Origin: a virus | Strand: one strand, 5' to 3' | Virus record (IMG/VR): IMGVR_UViG_3300032331_002637 | Location: 55,757 to 119,756 of that record | Length of the DNA stretch: 64,000 bases | Shown here: positions 28,546-38,993 of the stretch, piece by piece | How the letters are laid out: each line of letters opens with the position of its first letter | How positions within the stretch are numbered: position 1 is the first letter of the stretch | Notes under the pieces: model-generated | Told to the model about the DNA's origin: nothing | Database searches by the model: none | What the model saw: only the letters and a program-made list of their open reading frames with translations | Made by a program: the position numbers and the translations under genes

Positions 28546-30135
28546 ATGAAAAAAATCTATAACTTTAAAGAATTCGTAAATGAATCTTACAATGTAGACG
28601 AAGGGGTATTATCTAATATCGGTAGCAAGATTTCACAATGGGCTAAACAGCTTATGACCGCAGTAAGAAATGGCATTATTAGAATGATCTCATCTGGTCC
28701 TAAAAAGGGATTACCTGCTTATGTGTTATTTAATTCAGATGAAGGATCTATCTCAGATCAAGTTGAAAAATTCTATCGCGGAACACCTTATTATGATATG
28801 AACAATATCAATAATCCTTCCGTAGCAAACGAGGCAGTGATTCCTTTGGAATGGGATAGAGCTGATGATGTACCTAATTCACTTCCCGAAGAAATAGAAT
28901 CAGATATTAGAAGAAGTCTTAAAGCTTGTTTATCCATTGCAGATCAAATGGATGCCACAACTGATATGGACGAAAAAGCAAGATTACAAAGGGAATTAAG
29001 AAAAGTTAAACCATATTTTATTTATGGAGCACCTGGTATTGGTAAAACACAAATCATAGCTAAAATATGCGATGAGCTTGGGTTAAACCTATTGAATTGC
29101 GATGGATTAAGTGCAGAACCAGTAGACTTTGCTGGTGTACCTAAAGTGGTAGATATTGAAGCTCCATCAGCAGAAAATCCATTAGGTAGGGGAGTTACAA
29201 GATCTAACGTGAGTGCGGATATTTTACCATATGATAACGGAAAAGGAGGAAAAGGTGGTATCTTATTTATTGATGAATTCAACCGTATGCCTGTTGAAGT
29301 ACAAAAGATATTCTTATTATTAGCTCAGCAAAGAAGACTTGGTGTTAATTATGACATGCCTAATAGATGGTATATCGTAGCAGCAGGAAATAGAAAAGTT
29401 GATGACCCTAAGGGTGGTATTGTTGAAATGGGATCTGCATTACAGGATAGATTTGAGATCGTAAATCTTGTTACTAATCCAGCATCAATGAGAAAATATG
29501 TAGAGACTACTCCTGGATTATCCGAGATATTCCTACCAGAACTTCTTGATTTCTTAGATTTTGATGCTAGCTGGTTCCATATGAACGATACAGATGCTAG
29601 GAAATTAAAATACCCTACTCCTAGAGCTTGGGAAGATGCTTCTAGAGCAGTTAGAAGAGTTCTTCAAGAGTATGAACAAAAAGGTATATCTGAAGTGCCT
29701 CATAGCGTATTAGCAAGAGAATTTCAGAAGAACGTAGGTAGAGATGCTGCTGTAATGTTCTTAGATTTCTATAAGATAGCTCAGCAGATCCCAGTTAAAG
29801 AATTATCGCTTCCTTTTACTGATCCTGATAGAGCTCCTATTCCTAGTGAATACCAAGGAAAAACTAAAAAATCAGGTACTACTAATAGAACTGATTATGA
29901 GCACGCTTTATTCACTGCTGTAATTAGAAAAAGCACGGAATTACCAAAATTAACAAGCACTGAGTCTTGTAACTTTTCAAAATGGTTAAGAAGAGTTAAT
30001 GCACCAGAGATGGGAGCAATGGCAATCACATCATTCTTCCAAAAACATCCTCATTTATTAGAAGATTATGCAACTATGGAATGTTTAGGACCATTAGCTG
30101 ATCAATGGGGAGCAGAAATTGGAGTTCAATTTTAA
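28546..30135 (+). CDS. MoxR-type AAA+ ATPase (module A), capsid-targeted
   Basis: The 529-residue protein starts MKKIYNFKEFVNESYN, with a predicted cut after E13. A pre-AAA domain with SGPKKGLPAYVLF follows. The AAA+ core has Walker A GAPGIGKT (161-168), Walker B ILFIDE (239-244), sensor-1 VAAGN and an arginine-finger-type DRF. The family remodels proteins by ATP-driven hexamers, with VWA proteins as adaptors. It shares the N-terminal domain and core with the paralogue at 54619. A 10-bp stem inverted repeat lies just after its stop. Packaging in the head is inferred from the N terminus. Confidence 0.8.
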   Translation: MKKIYNFKEFVNESYNVDEGVLSNIGSKISQWAKQLMTAVRNGIIRMISSGPKKGLPAYVLFNSDEGSISDQVEKFYRGTPYYDMNNINNPSVANEAVIPLEWDRADDVPNSLPEEIESDIRRSLKACLSIADQMDATTDMDEKARLQRELRKVKPYFIYGAPGIGKTQIIAKICDELGLNLLNCDGLSAEPVDFAGVPKVVDIEAPSAENPLGRGVTRSNVSADILPYDNGKGGKGGILFIDEFNRMPVEVQKIFLLLAQQRRLGVNYDMPNRWYIVAAGNRKVDDPKGGIVEMGSALQDRFEIVNLVTNPASMRKYVETTPGLSEIFLPELLDFLDFDASWFHMNDTDARKLKYPTPRAWEDASRAVRRVLQEYEQKGISEVPHSVLAREFQKNVGRDAAVMFLDFYKIAQQIPVKELSLPFTDPDRAPIPSEYQGKTKKSGTTNRTDYEHALFTAVIRKSTELPKLTSTESCNFSKWLRRVNAPEMGAMAITSFFQKHPHLLEDYATMECLGPLADQWGAEIGVQF

Positions 30136-30138
30136 TAG

Positions 30139-30411
30139 ATGAAAAAATTCAGTGAAATAATGGAAGGTCATACATCAAAGTATGACCTTTCTAATAGTAA
30201 GAGATTATTAGAAGAAGCCATGGAAAAAATAAACATGGTTAGAGAGGAGTTTTCTAAATTAGAAGATGCTGATGTGACTGAGTTAGAAGAGGGATGGAAT
30301 CTAATAGATAGATACTACGGTAATTTAACCAAGGGACAAATATTCAAAAGAAGAAAGAAAGATCAATACATACCTAATACATCCGCTAAAATTCCGGAGA
30401 GAGGTTTTTAA
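30139..30411 (+). CDS. Small coiled-coil protein, capsid targeting-like start
   Basis: The 90-residue protein starts MKKFSEIMEGHTS, a short relative of the targeting motif (possible cut after E9). It has a helical, coiled-coil-like middle (about 20-62) and a basic tail with RRKKDQYIP. It begins 3 bases after MoxR A and its first codons hold an inverted repeat (30164-30189), so it may be translationally coupled or attenuated. No function is recognised. Confidence 0.5.
   Translation: MKKFSEIMEGHTSKYDLSNSKRLLEEAMEKINMVREEFSKLEDADVTELEEGWNLIDRYYGNLTKGQIFKRRKKDQYIPNTSAKIPERGF
30164..30189. repeat. Inverted repeat, 10-bp perfect stem with 6-base loop
   Basis: AAGGTCATAC is followed by ATCAAA and GTATGACCTT. 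It lies about 30 bases after the MoxR A stop and inside the first codons of the following small gene. Only three T's follow (CCTTTCT), so it is not a classical terminator. It could be an RNA hairpin that limits read-through or a protein site. Confidence 0.6.
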
Positions 30412-30415
30412 TTAA

Positions 30416-30424
30416 GATATATAG
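30416..30424 (+). promoter_or_regulatory. GATATATAG motif
   Basis: GATATATAG ends 4 bases before the ATG at 30428. A promoter here would give an almost leaderless message, so a translation-initiation role is also possible. Confidence 0.35.
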
Positions 30425-30427
30425 AAT

Positions 30428-30961
30428 ATGAAACACATTAAATTATTTGAAAATTTCTTAAATGAAGATGGATACGGAAGAGACTTCTTTGTAAAAAAGA
30501 AAGACGGTAAACTTTCTCAATATTTTTTTAAGATTGAGGGAGAAGAGGAGGATCTAGGATTTGTAATAAATCTTGGTAAACTATCTAGAAATATCACCAT
30601 AGAATCTGCAGAGAATAGTTATGCTGTTCTTTCCGTAGAGCCTATCAGAGAATCTGTGATGGATGATTTTTTAGTGAAAGATTCGGATTTTAAATCAAGA
30701 GAAGATGATCAATTCACATTGACTAAATCTGAATATATGAGATTCTATAAGATTGTTGGTGAATGTATAAAAGATTACTTACAATCTAATCCTAAGGTTT
30801 CTATTATTTATGATGAGGTACCTTTAAATCTTGATATGGATTTTGAAGAGTATTCAGATAAAGTTAAATCTCTTATGGATGAATGGAGCTACGGTAAATG
30901 GAGCTCACAAGAGGGAGCAACAAAGAAAACATTAATTTATTCTAGAAGAGACCATGATTAA
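30428..30961 (+). CDS. Unknown protein with capsid targeting-like N terminus
   Basis: The 177-residue protein starts MKHIKLFENFLNEDG, with a predicted cut after E13. The body alternates strands and charged helices, with acidic patches (EGEEEDLG) and aromatic spacing, and no enzyme motif. The last 8 bases overlap the next gene. It sits in a run of small targeted proteins after MoxR A. A head-packaged role is inferred from the start alone. Confidence 0.55.
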   Translation: MKHIKLFENFLNEDGYGRDFFVKKKDGKLSQYFFKIEGEEEDLGFVINLGKLSRNITIESAENSYAVLSVEPIRESVMDDFLVKDSDFKSREDDQFTLTKSEYMRFYKIVGECIKDYLQSNPKVSIIYDEVPLNLDMDFEEYSDKVKSLMDEWSYGKWSSQEGATKKTLIYSRRDHD

Positions 30962-31271
30962 TAATATTCTTTCATATGATGAATTTATATTAGAATCTAG
31001 GATACCTATAGCTTGGGCTAAGCCTTCAGTAACAACTACTAAGGTACTTTCATTCATAGGAGAGAAAGAAAAAGTAACCAAGAAAGAACTATTAGAATTC
31101 TTAGATAGTATACCAGAAGATGCTTCAGGTAAGAAACCCAGTATGTCTTGGGTTAGAAATCAGAAGAAATATATCAAGTATAAAATACAAGAAGAAGATG
31201 CTAACCACTTTGAATTGACCGCTTTAGGCAAGAGAGTTTTAAAATCTTTCAGGATTAATGAAACAAAATGA
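30954..31271 (+). CDS. Small protein, targeting-like start, winged-helix-like
   Basis: The 105-residue protein starts MINNILSYDEFILESR, close to the targeting pattern (possible cut after E14). The rest (about 25-100) has a helix-rich shape with KVTKKELLEFL, a WVRNQKKYIKYKI recognition-like segment and a final FELTALGKRVL. This resembles a winged helix, so DNA binding is possible. It overlaps the preceding gene by 8 bases. I cannot assign a family with confidence. Confidence 0.5.
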   Translation: MINNILSYDEFILESRIPIAWAKPSVTTTKVLSFIGEKEKVTKKELLEFLDSIPEDASGKKPSMSWVRNQKKYIKYKIQEEDANHFELTALGKRVLKSFRINETK

Positions 31272-31305
31272 AATAATTAGGATACAATTATTAAAATAAA
31301 CAATT

Positions 31306-31485
31306 ATGGAAAATTACGAAAAAATTAAAGAATTAGTAGAAAGCATGCAAAAAGACATGGAAGCTTTCTATGTAAAAGGTAACAAATCAGCAGGAACACG
31401 AGTTCGTACTGCTTGCCAAGACCTTAAAAAATTGGCTCAAGATCTAAGAGTAAATGTACAAGAAACTAAGAACACTAAAGCTTAA
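31306..31485 (+). CDS. Histone H1-like (Hc1-type) DNA-binding protein
   Basis: The 59-residue protein is helical and basic. It follows the pattern of small Hc1-like proteins of Bacteroidetes: an N-terminal helix (KIKELVESMQKDMEAFY), the signature KGNKSAGTRVR (24-34), then DLKKLAQDLR with a short Lys-rich end. These proteins bind and compact DNA in their hosts. Here it might compact phage DNA or alter host nucleoid transcription. It ends 5 bases before the DUF4494-like gene. Its small size makes it easy to miss. Confidence 0.75.
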   Translation: MENYEKIKELVESMQKDMEAFYVKGNKSAGTRVRTACQDLKKLAQDLRVNVQETKNTKA

Positions 31486-31490
31486 TTAAA

Positions 31491-31721
31491 ATGGGATACT
31501 ACATTTGTAAAGTTAGCTTTTTTAGTGGGGAAGTTTCTAAAAGTACAGGAAAAGCGAAAGCTTCTAGGTCTGAAATTTTAGTCGAAGCAGAAACAGTAAC
31601 ACATGCCGAAACTAGACTTCATGAACATTTAGCTGGAGACAATTCTACTGCTCATTTAGACTTTGAAGTTACTTCTGTTGCTCAATCTAAGATTGAGTCA
31701 GTGGTACATCTTAAAGGCTAA
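31491..31721 (+). CDS. DUF4494-like small protein
   Basis: The 76-residue protein alternates beta strands and one helix: YYICKVSFFSGE, ILVEAETVTHAETRLHEHL and a final VTSVAQSKIESVV. This resembles DUF4494 proteins, which are common in Bacteroidetes genomes and mobile elements and have no known function. It starts 5 bases after the Hc1-like gene and is followed by a clear terminator, so the two are probably on one transcript. Confidence 0.5.
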   Translation: MGYYICKVSFFSGEVSKSTGKAKASRSEILVEAETVTHAETRLHEHLAGDNSTAHLDFEVTSVAQSKIESVVHLKG

Positions 31722-31734
31722 AAAACACTTTTAA

Positions 31735-31769
31735 CTCCTGATGGATATATAATCTATCAGGGGTTTTTT
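31735..31769 (+). terminator. Intrinsic terminator
   Basis: An 8-bp stem pairs CTCCTGAT with ATCAGGGG (one G-T pair). It is followed directly by TTTTTT and sits 13 bases after the stop of the DUF4494-like gene. The loop contains GGATATATAA, the same motif seen before many genes. Confidence 0.75.
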
Positions 31770-31793
31770 GTATCCTCTGGTTTCAATAATTAT

Positions 31794-31967
31794 ATGAAGA
31801 AGAGAAAAACTACATCAGCAGAAACTAGCTCATATCTACCACCAGATTCGCCAGTGAAGATACCGGTAGGAGATACGGGTTTTAATATGGTTAAGAAAAA
31901 CTACAATAGGTTTATATGGACTTGGAATGAATATATAGACAAGAAACCTAAAATTACAAAAAGTTAA
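31794..31967 (+). CDS. Small basic hypothetical protein
   Basis: The 57-residue protein has a Lys/Arg/Ser/Thr-rich start (MKKRKTTSAE), a Pro-containing turn (YLPPDSPVKIP), an aromatic helix (NYNRFIWTWNEYI) and a Lys-rich end. It starts 24 bases after the terminator and ends 2 bases before the DUF3008-like gene, which supports its being real. No family is recognised. Confidence 0.5.
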   Translation: MKKRKTTSAETSSYLPPDSPVKIPVGDTGFNMVKKNYNRFIWTWNEYIDKKPKITKS

Positions 31968-31969
31968 TT

Positions 31970-32308
31970 ATGCCAGCAGTTTCTAAGACACAGCAAAGAT
32001 TAATGGGACAGGCTTACGGAGTCAGAAAATTTATGGATACTAACGGTAAAGATGGTATTGATCCCGATAGTATAAAATCTGCTTATAGACAAACTATTGT
32101 TGAGCTAGCAAGTAATATGAAGAAGAAATCTTTAAAGGATTTTGCTTCAACCAAACATAATAAATTACCAGAGGAAGTTGAAGAGGGAGAAATTCCTGCA
32201 ATATATAATTATCTTAAACCTGAATCTAATAAACCAGGCAAAAAATCTAAATCTTCCAAGATGTCAAATCTTGCAGATTATAGAGAATTTATATCTAATA
32301 AAAAATAA
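31970..32308 (+). CDS. DUF3008-like protein with C-terminal targeting-like tail
   Basis: The 112-residue protein starts MPAVSKTQQRLMGQAYGV and contains SLKDFASTKHNKLPEEV (about 55-71). Both are signatures of DUF3008 proteins found on phages and in bacteria. Their function is unknown. The C terminus ends LADYREFISNKK, which resembles a capsid targeting peptide placed at the end. The next protein has a similar end (MDYKSFLTNSKK). Whether these ends are functional is uncertain. Confidence 0.6.
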   Translation: MPAVSKTQQRLMGQAYGVRKFMDTNGKDGIDPDSIKSAYRQTIVELASNMKKKSLKDFASTKHNKLPEEVEEGEIPAIYNYLKPESNKPGKKSKSSKMSNLADYREFISNKK

Positions 32309-32311
32309 AAT

Positions 32312-32785
32312 ATGGAAGAAGTAAACGAAGATTGTGGATGTGGTGGTACAACTGACAACATCAGAAGTTTTAATACTAATAGTACACCTAGATACTCTCA
32401 AGATCCTTTAGTTGGTAGAAGAGTTAGTCTAAGAGACGGTAGAAGTGGATTAGTTGATGATTCGATTAGAAACAATACAGGAGAAGTAATAGGATATGTA
32501 ATTGAAGGCGATAGAGGTAACTACAGAGTCTTTAAAGATAAAATAGTTGGTCCAATGGAAGAAAGTGGAGGTGCAATGGCATCTTTATCTAGTACACCAG
32601 GAATGGGAGATGTGATTCCCCCTGGACCAGGAAGAACAGGATCTGGTGATCAATTCCCTTCATTAACTGTGGGAACACCTGCAGCTGGAAAGAAAAAGAA
32701 AAAGAAAGATTCTAATAAGAATCCTCTTGATTCATCTGTGATGGATTATAAAAGCTTTCTTACTAATTCAAAAAAGAATCAATAA
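32312..32785 (+). CDS. SH3-like small protein with Lys-rich linker
   Basis: The 157-residue protein has an N-terminal Cys-rich patch (EDCGCGG). A small beta-barrel-like domain follows (about 34-80, with VGRRVSLRDGRSGLV, VIGYVIEG and YRVFKDKIVG). A Gly/Pro linker then leads to a KKKKKK run and a C-terminal VMDYKSFLTN. The barrel recalls SH3/PRC-like modules. It begins 3 bases after the DUF3008-like gene and may work with it. Function is unknown. Confidence 0.5.
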   Translation: MEEVNEDCGCGGTTDNIRSFNTNSTPRYSQDPLVGRRVSLRDGRSGLVDDSIRNNTGEVIGYVIEGDRGNYRVFKDKIVGPMEESGGAMASLSSTPGMGDVIPPGPGRTGSGDQFPSLTVGTPAAGKKKKKKDSNKNPLDSSVMDYKSFLTNSKKNQ

Positions 32786-32786
32786 G

Positions 32787-33368
32787 ATGAATCATATACG
32801 ATCATTTAGAAGTCTTTTTGAAGGAGTAAGTGCAGTAACAACTAATTGGTATATTGTAGATAACGAAGCTTCTTTTGATAAGATAAAAGGTAATGGATAT
32901 ATGCTTTTTAGCCAGGTAGGCATAATGACTATCGTTTATGTTAAACCTAAAGTAGAGGAAGAAGCTAGATTGGATTTTTATTTTGATAAAGCAAAATCAC
33001 CAGATAAGAAAAGCATTTGTGTTTGTAAGATAATAGCTAATGACGGTAAAGTTAGGAGCTCTAAAAATTTTGATGATGTAACTACAGATAATGTTTGGGA
33101 CATAACAGCTACGTTTTTTGATTATTGTGATTTAGAGAAGTCTGAAAAATCAATTAGAGATAAATTCATGATGGGATATTCTAAGACAATAAAGGATATC
33201 TTTAAAGGTGATACAGAAAGAATACCCGGATCATTTAAAACATATTTGAATTATATGAAAGAATGGGCAAAGAAATCTATAGAGGGTGTTTCTTTAGATA
33301 AGAATGAAGATAATTACGATTTCCGAGAGATGATTAAAGAATTTATTGCTTTCTTTAAAAAATCATAA
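32787..33368 (+). CDS. Unknown protein with capsid targeting-like N terminus
   Basis: The 193-residue protein starts MNHIRSFRSLFEGVS, with a possible cut after E13 (LFE|G). The body has strands WYIVDNE and IMTIVYVKP, a KKSICVCKIIA segment, then helical charged sequence to the end. No family is recognised. Its stop overlaps the converging minus-strand gene by 6 bases, so the two transcripts run into each other. Confidence 0.5.
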   Translation: MNHIRSFRSLFEGVSAVTTNWYIVDNEASFDKIKGNGYMLFSQVGIMTIVYVKPKVEEEARLDFYFDKAKSPDKKSICVCKIIANDGKVRSSKNFDDVTTDNVWDITATFFDYCDLEKSEKSIRDKFMMGYSKTIKDIFKGDTERIPGSFKTYLNYMKEWAKKSIEGVSLDKNEDNYDFREMIKEFIAFFKKS

Positions 33369-33668
33369 TTTTTCTTTCTGTCTCAATTGGATAAGATAAT
33401 TTTCCCAGATTGATCCTCCTTCTTTTATACCAGGTTTAGAGCTCTTATGTAACTTAGCTCTTTGTGACATTATATAAGATGCTATAATGGCGTCTTTTAA
33501 TTCTATTTCTTTTTTATCCAGCATTTCTTGTAATCTTCTGATAGATTTTAAAGCTTCGTCTCTATTTGCAAACCTTAATCCCTTGGGATAGCTTTGACCT
33601 GAGTCGAAAGGTTTAATATCATTTAGATAAACCTGCTCAAATAATTTAAAGGTTAGAATTTTTTTCAC
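33363..33668 (-). CDS. Unknown protein with capsid targeting-like start (only minus-strand gene)
   Basis: The 101-residue protein starts with GTG and reads MKKILTFKLFEQVY, with a possible cut after E11 (LFE|Q). The rest is a charged helical protein with RRLQEMLDKKEIELKDAI and a final WENYLIQLRQ helix. The strand is opposite to all its neighbours. GGAATATATAAT lies upstream on the same strand, which supports a real, separately expressed gene. It converges with the preceding + strand gene. Confidence 0.6.
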   Translation of the reverse strand: MKKILTFKLFEQVYLNDIKPFDSGQSYPKGLRFANRDEALKSIRRLQEMLDKKEIELKDAIIASYIMSQRAKLHKSSKPGIKEGGSIWENYLIQLRQKEKL

Positions 33669-33670
33669 TT

Positions 33671-33682
33671 ATTATATATTCC
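33671..33682 (-). promoter_or_regulatory. GGAATATATAAT motif on minus strand
   Basis: Read on the minus strand, GGAATATATAAT stands 2 bases before the GTG of the only minus-strand gene. Finding the motif in the right orientation there argues that it is functional rather than chance AT-richness. Confidence 0.4.
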
Positions 33683-33722
33683 AAAATGAAACCTCTTTCA
33701 ATTATTATTATAAGATAAGAGT

Positions 33723-35129
33723 ATGATAATCGATATAGAAAATACAGGAGGCGGTTTAACGGTCTCACATTACACCGAAGAAGGTGAAGTTAATATGTTA
33801 AAAATCCCAGTACCAAAGGCATTACAATTTGTTTGGCAAAAGACACAGGATTACGATAAAGCCAAAGATAAAGAATGGCTTTCTTGGGACGCAAAACCTA
33901 TTAAGAAAGTTTCTTCCACAAAATTTGATAAGTATAGAGTAGTAGAAATATTAGAAGCTATAGATCCGGAGATAACTAAACCTTTATGGGATTATCAGAC
34001 TCCGAAAAAATACTTTGTCGATATAGAGGTAGAGATCACAGATAATCGTGCAGATTCATTAGACACTGAGAATGCTAAGAATAGAGTGCTTTCAATAGGA
34101 ATGGCTTCTTCTCACGGAAAGGTACTAGTGATTGGTCTACAAGATATGACACCCGAAAGGATTCTTAAAATTGAAAAAAGAATTAAAGAGCATTTTAAAG
34201 ACCAGGAAGGAGATTGGACATTTAATTATAGGAAGTTCGAAAGTGAATTTGATATGATGTACACATTTCTTTCTAAGTTAGTTCCAAAAATGCCTTTAAT
34301 TACTGGATGGAACTGGTTTGGGTATGACTGGCCTTATTTGATAAACAGAGCTAGGAGATTAGGTATAGATCCTAAAATTGCTTCACCGAGTGGAGTTCTT
34401 CTAGGAAAGAATCAAATACCTATGCATGTACTAATGGTTGACTATCTGGACATTTACAAAAAATGGGATAGGGTAGTTAAGATCAGAGAATCTAATTCTT
34501 TAGACTATGTGGCAACTCAAGCAATTGGTATTAAAAAAATTGCTTATAATGGAACATTAAAAGATTTATATGAATCTGATTTTGATACATTCATATTCTA
34601 TAATGCTATTGACTGTGGTCTTGTTCATTATATTGATAGAAGACTCGATACTCTTTCTACATTCTTTAAAATAGCAGAAGTTAGTAGAGTGGAGATTAAT
34701 AGAGCACTTTCTCCTGTATGGACTACAGAAGTACTTATGTTAAGAAAATTCTTAGAAAGAAAAAGAGTTATACTAAGTGAAAGAAAAGAAGAGAACCACG
34801 TAAAATTTGAAGGAGCCTATGTAAAGAAACCAGAGAGAGGAATTTATGAATGGATCGCTTGCTTTGACTTTGCTTCACTGTATCCTAATACTATGATGCA
34901 ATGGGGAATTTCACCAGAGGTTTATATAGGAAAGAATCTAAAAGAAATACCAGAAGGAGCAATTAAGACATCATCAGGAGCAGTATTTTACAGCAAAGAA
35001 GGAAAGGAACCTATACTTAGAGAAATATTACAAGGATTATACTCGCAAAGGAAAGCAACTAAGAAGAAATATTTTGAATGTGAAAAAGAAATAGAAAAAA
35101 TTAAAAAAGTAATAAAAACAAAACAATAA
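33723..35129 (+). CDS. 43A: DNA polymerase B, N-terminal part (split polymerase)
   Basis: The 468 residues carry the 3'-5' exonuclease motifs: D100-I-E102 (exo I), GWNWFGYDWPYL with D202 (exo II), and YNAIDCGLVHY with D297 (exo III). The polymerase motif A FDFASLYPNT (D382) follows. The sequence ends after a fingers-type helix, LYSQRKATKKKYF. Motifs B and C are missing and lie in a separate gene at 53403-54578. Together the two total about 859 residues, near T4 gp43 (898). No intein or nuclease is at the break. It would act as a two-piece enzyme at the fork with the gp45-like clamp. Confidence 0.88.
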   Translation: MIIDIENTGGGLTVSHYTEEGEVNMLKIPVPKALQFVWQKTQDYDKAKDKEWLSWDAKPIKKVSSTKFDKYRVVEILEAIDPEITKPLWDYQTPKKYFVDIEVEITDNRADSLDTENAKNRVLSIGMASSHGKVLVIGLQDMTPERILKIEKRIKEHFKDQEGDWTFNYRKFESEFDMMYTFLSKLVPKMPLITGWNWFGYDWPYLINRARRLGIDPKIASPSGVLLGKNQIPMHVLMVDYLDIYKKWDRVVKIRESNSLDYVATQAIGIKKIAYNGTLKDLYESDFDTFIFYNAIDCGLVHYIDRRLDTLSTFFKIAEVSRVEINRALSPVWTTEVLMLRKFLERKRVILSERKEENHVKFEGAYVKKPERGIYEWIACFDFASLYPNTMMQWGISPEVYIGKNLKEIPEGAIKTSSGAVFYSKEGKEPILREILQGLYSQRKATKKKYFECEKEIEKIKKVIKTKQ

Positions 35130-35138
35130 AAATAAATT

Positions 35139-35603
35139 ATGGCAAATTCAGACAACACATGCGCAGATCTTCAAGTAGAAGATTTTCACACAGGAGCAAA
35201 CGATACATTCGGTTTGATCTACGACAAACAAAAAGAATTACAAACTAGATACGGGTTTGATTTTAGCGATTGGACGCTAAAACAAATTGCAGATTTCTGG
35301 ATGGTAAATAAACACGCAATGAGTGACGAACTAAATGAAATGTTTGACTCATTAGGAGGCGTTAAAGATGGTATTGGATCTGCAGCTTGGAAATACTGGA
35401 AAGGAGACAATAAGAAAGCAGCAGAGATGAAAATCTCAGATTTAACAGAATCCGACAAATTGGAATTATTTTATGAGTGGATTGATGGTTTACATTTCTT
35501 TATGAATTTTGCAATTTCTATGGGTATGACAAGTAAGGATATTATTAATCTTTATATGGCAAAAAATTCAGAAAATCACGACAGACAGCAAAGAGGTTAT
35601 TAA
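35139..35603 (+). CDS. Dimeric dUTPase (MazG-like all-alpha type)
   Basis: The 154-residue all-helical protein matches the dimeric dUTPase family. It has YDKQKELQTRYG near the start and SAAWKYWKGD. LELFYEWIDGLHFFMNF (E-x-x-x-D helix) and NSENHDRQQRGY follow, which contribute metal and nucleotide contacts. The enzyme hydrolyses dUTP to dUMP, keeping uracil out of DNA and feeding thymidylate synthesis. It is placed next to NrdB, consistent with nucleotide supply. It starts 9 bases after the polymerase half. Confidence 0.75.
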   Translation: MANSDNTCADLQVEDFHTGANDTFGLIYDKQKELQTRYGFDFSDWTLKQIADFWMVNKHAMSDELNEMFDSLGGVKDGIGSAAWKYWKGDNKKAAEMKISDLTESDKLELFYEWIDGLHFFMNFAISMGMTSKDIINLYMAKNSENHDRQQRGY

Positions 35604-35610
35604 TATATAA
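35602..35610 (+). promoter_or_regulatory. AATATATAA motif
   Basis: AATATATAA overlaps the end of the dUTPase gene and lies 15 bases before the NrdB start. It is a one-base variant of the recurring element, and its role is uncertain. Confidence 0.25.
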
Positions 35611-35625
35611 AAGACAAAAACATAA

Positions 35626-36606
35626 ATGGAAAAGTTACTTACGCCGAATCCTAGAAGATTCTCATTATTCCCAGTACAAGAACCAGATATCTGGATGATG
35701 TACAAAACTGCAGAAGCTTCTTTCTGGACAGCAGAAGAGATTGATTTAGCACAAGATATTTCTCATTGGAGAGATAAGCTTAATGATAACGAAAGATATT
35801 TTATTAAGAACGTAATTGCTTTCTTTAATAACTCTGATGGGATAGTTAATGAAAATCTTGCAGCTAACTTTTTCAATCAAGTTCAGTATCCAGAAGCTAG
35901 ATGCTTTTATGGATTTCAATTAGCTATTGAGAATATACACGGGGAGGTTTATTCACTTCTTATAGATTCTTACATATCTGATGAGGAAGAGAAAGAACAT
36001 CTATTTAATGCTATTGATACTGTTCCTGCTGTTAAAAGAAAAGCAGATTGGGCAATGAAATGGATTGATAATGGAACATTCACTGAGAATATGATTGCAT
36101 TTGCTGCTGTTGAAGGTATTTTCTTTTCTGGATCTTTCTGTTCTATATACTGGCTAAAGAAAAGAGGGCTTATGCCAGGTCTTTGCTTTGCCAATGAATT
36201 AATCTCTAGAGACGAAGGTCTACATTGTGATTTTGCTTGTTTACTTTACACTAAACACATCGAAAATAAACTTCCAGAGGAAACAGTGAAAGCTATTATT
36301 AGTGAAGCTGTAGAGATCGAGAAGGAGTTTGTTACTTCATCTTTACCTGTTAGATTAATTGGTATGAACGCTGATCTTATGTGCGAGTATATTGAATTTG
36401 TAGCAGATAGGCTTTTAACATCTCTGGGATGTTCTAAAATCTATGATACTAAATGTCCTTTTGATTTTATGATAAATATTGCTTTAGAAAACAAAGGAAA
36501 TTTCTTCGAGGGTAGAGTTGGCTCATATCAGAAATCAGGAGTTATGGACAGTACTAAAGATAATGGAAATACAGGAAAAGCTTTTACAATGGATGCGGAT
36601 TTTTAA
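35626..36606 (+). CDS. nrdB: Ribonucleotide reductase class Ia, beta subunit
   Basis: The 326-residue protein has the NrdB di-iron ligands and radical Tyr. D71 lies in NNSDGIV. E102, H105 and Y109 follow in ENIHGEVYS, with the same spacing as E. coli E115/H118/Y122. A later [11 protein letters not shown] supplies further ligands. The short C terminus ending FTMDADF would bind NrdA. With NrdA at 39254 it makes deoxyribonucleotides. Unusually, a collagen-repeat fibre gene lies between the two. Confidence 0.93.
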   Translation: MEKLLTPNPRRFSLFPVQEPDIWMMYKTAEASFWTAEEIDLAQDISHWRDKLNDNERYFIKNVIAFFNNSDGIVNENLAANFFNQVQYPEARCFYGFQLAIENIHGEVYSLLIDSYISDEEEKEHLFNAIDTVPAVKRKADWAMKWIDNGTFTENMIAFAAVEGIFFSGSFCSIYWLKKRGLMPGLCFANELISRDEGLHCDFACLLYTKHIENKLPEETVKAIISEAVEIEKEFVTSSLPVRLIGMNADLMCEYIEFVADRLLTSLGCSKIYDTKCPFDFMINIALENKGNFFEGRVGSYQKSGVMDSTKDNGNTGKAFTMDADF

Positions 36607-36629
36607 TTTCCAATAACATAGTAATTATT

Positions 36630-38992
<2,363 letters not shown>

Positions 38993-38993
38993 T

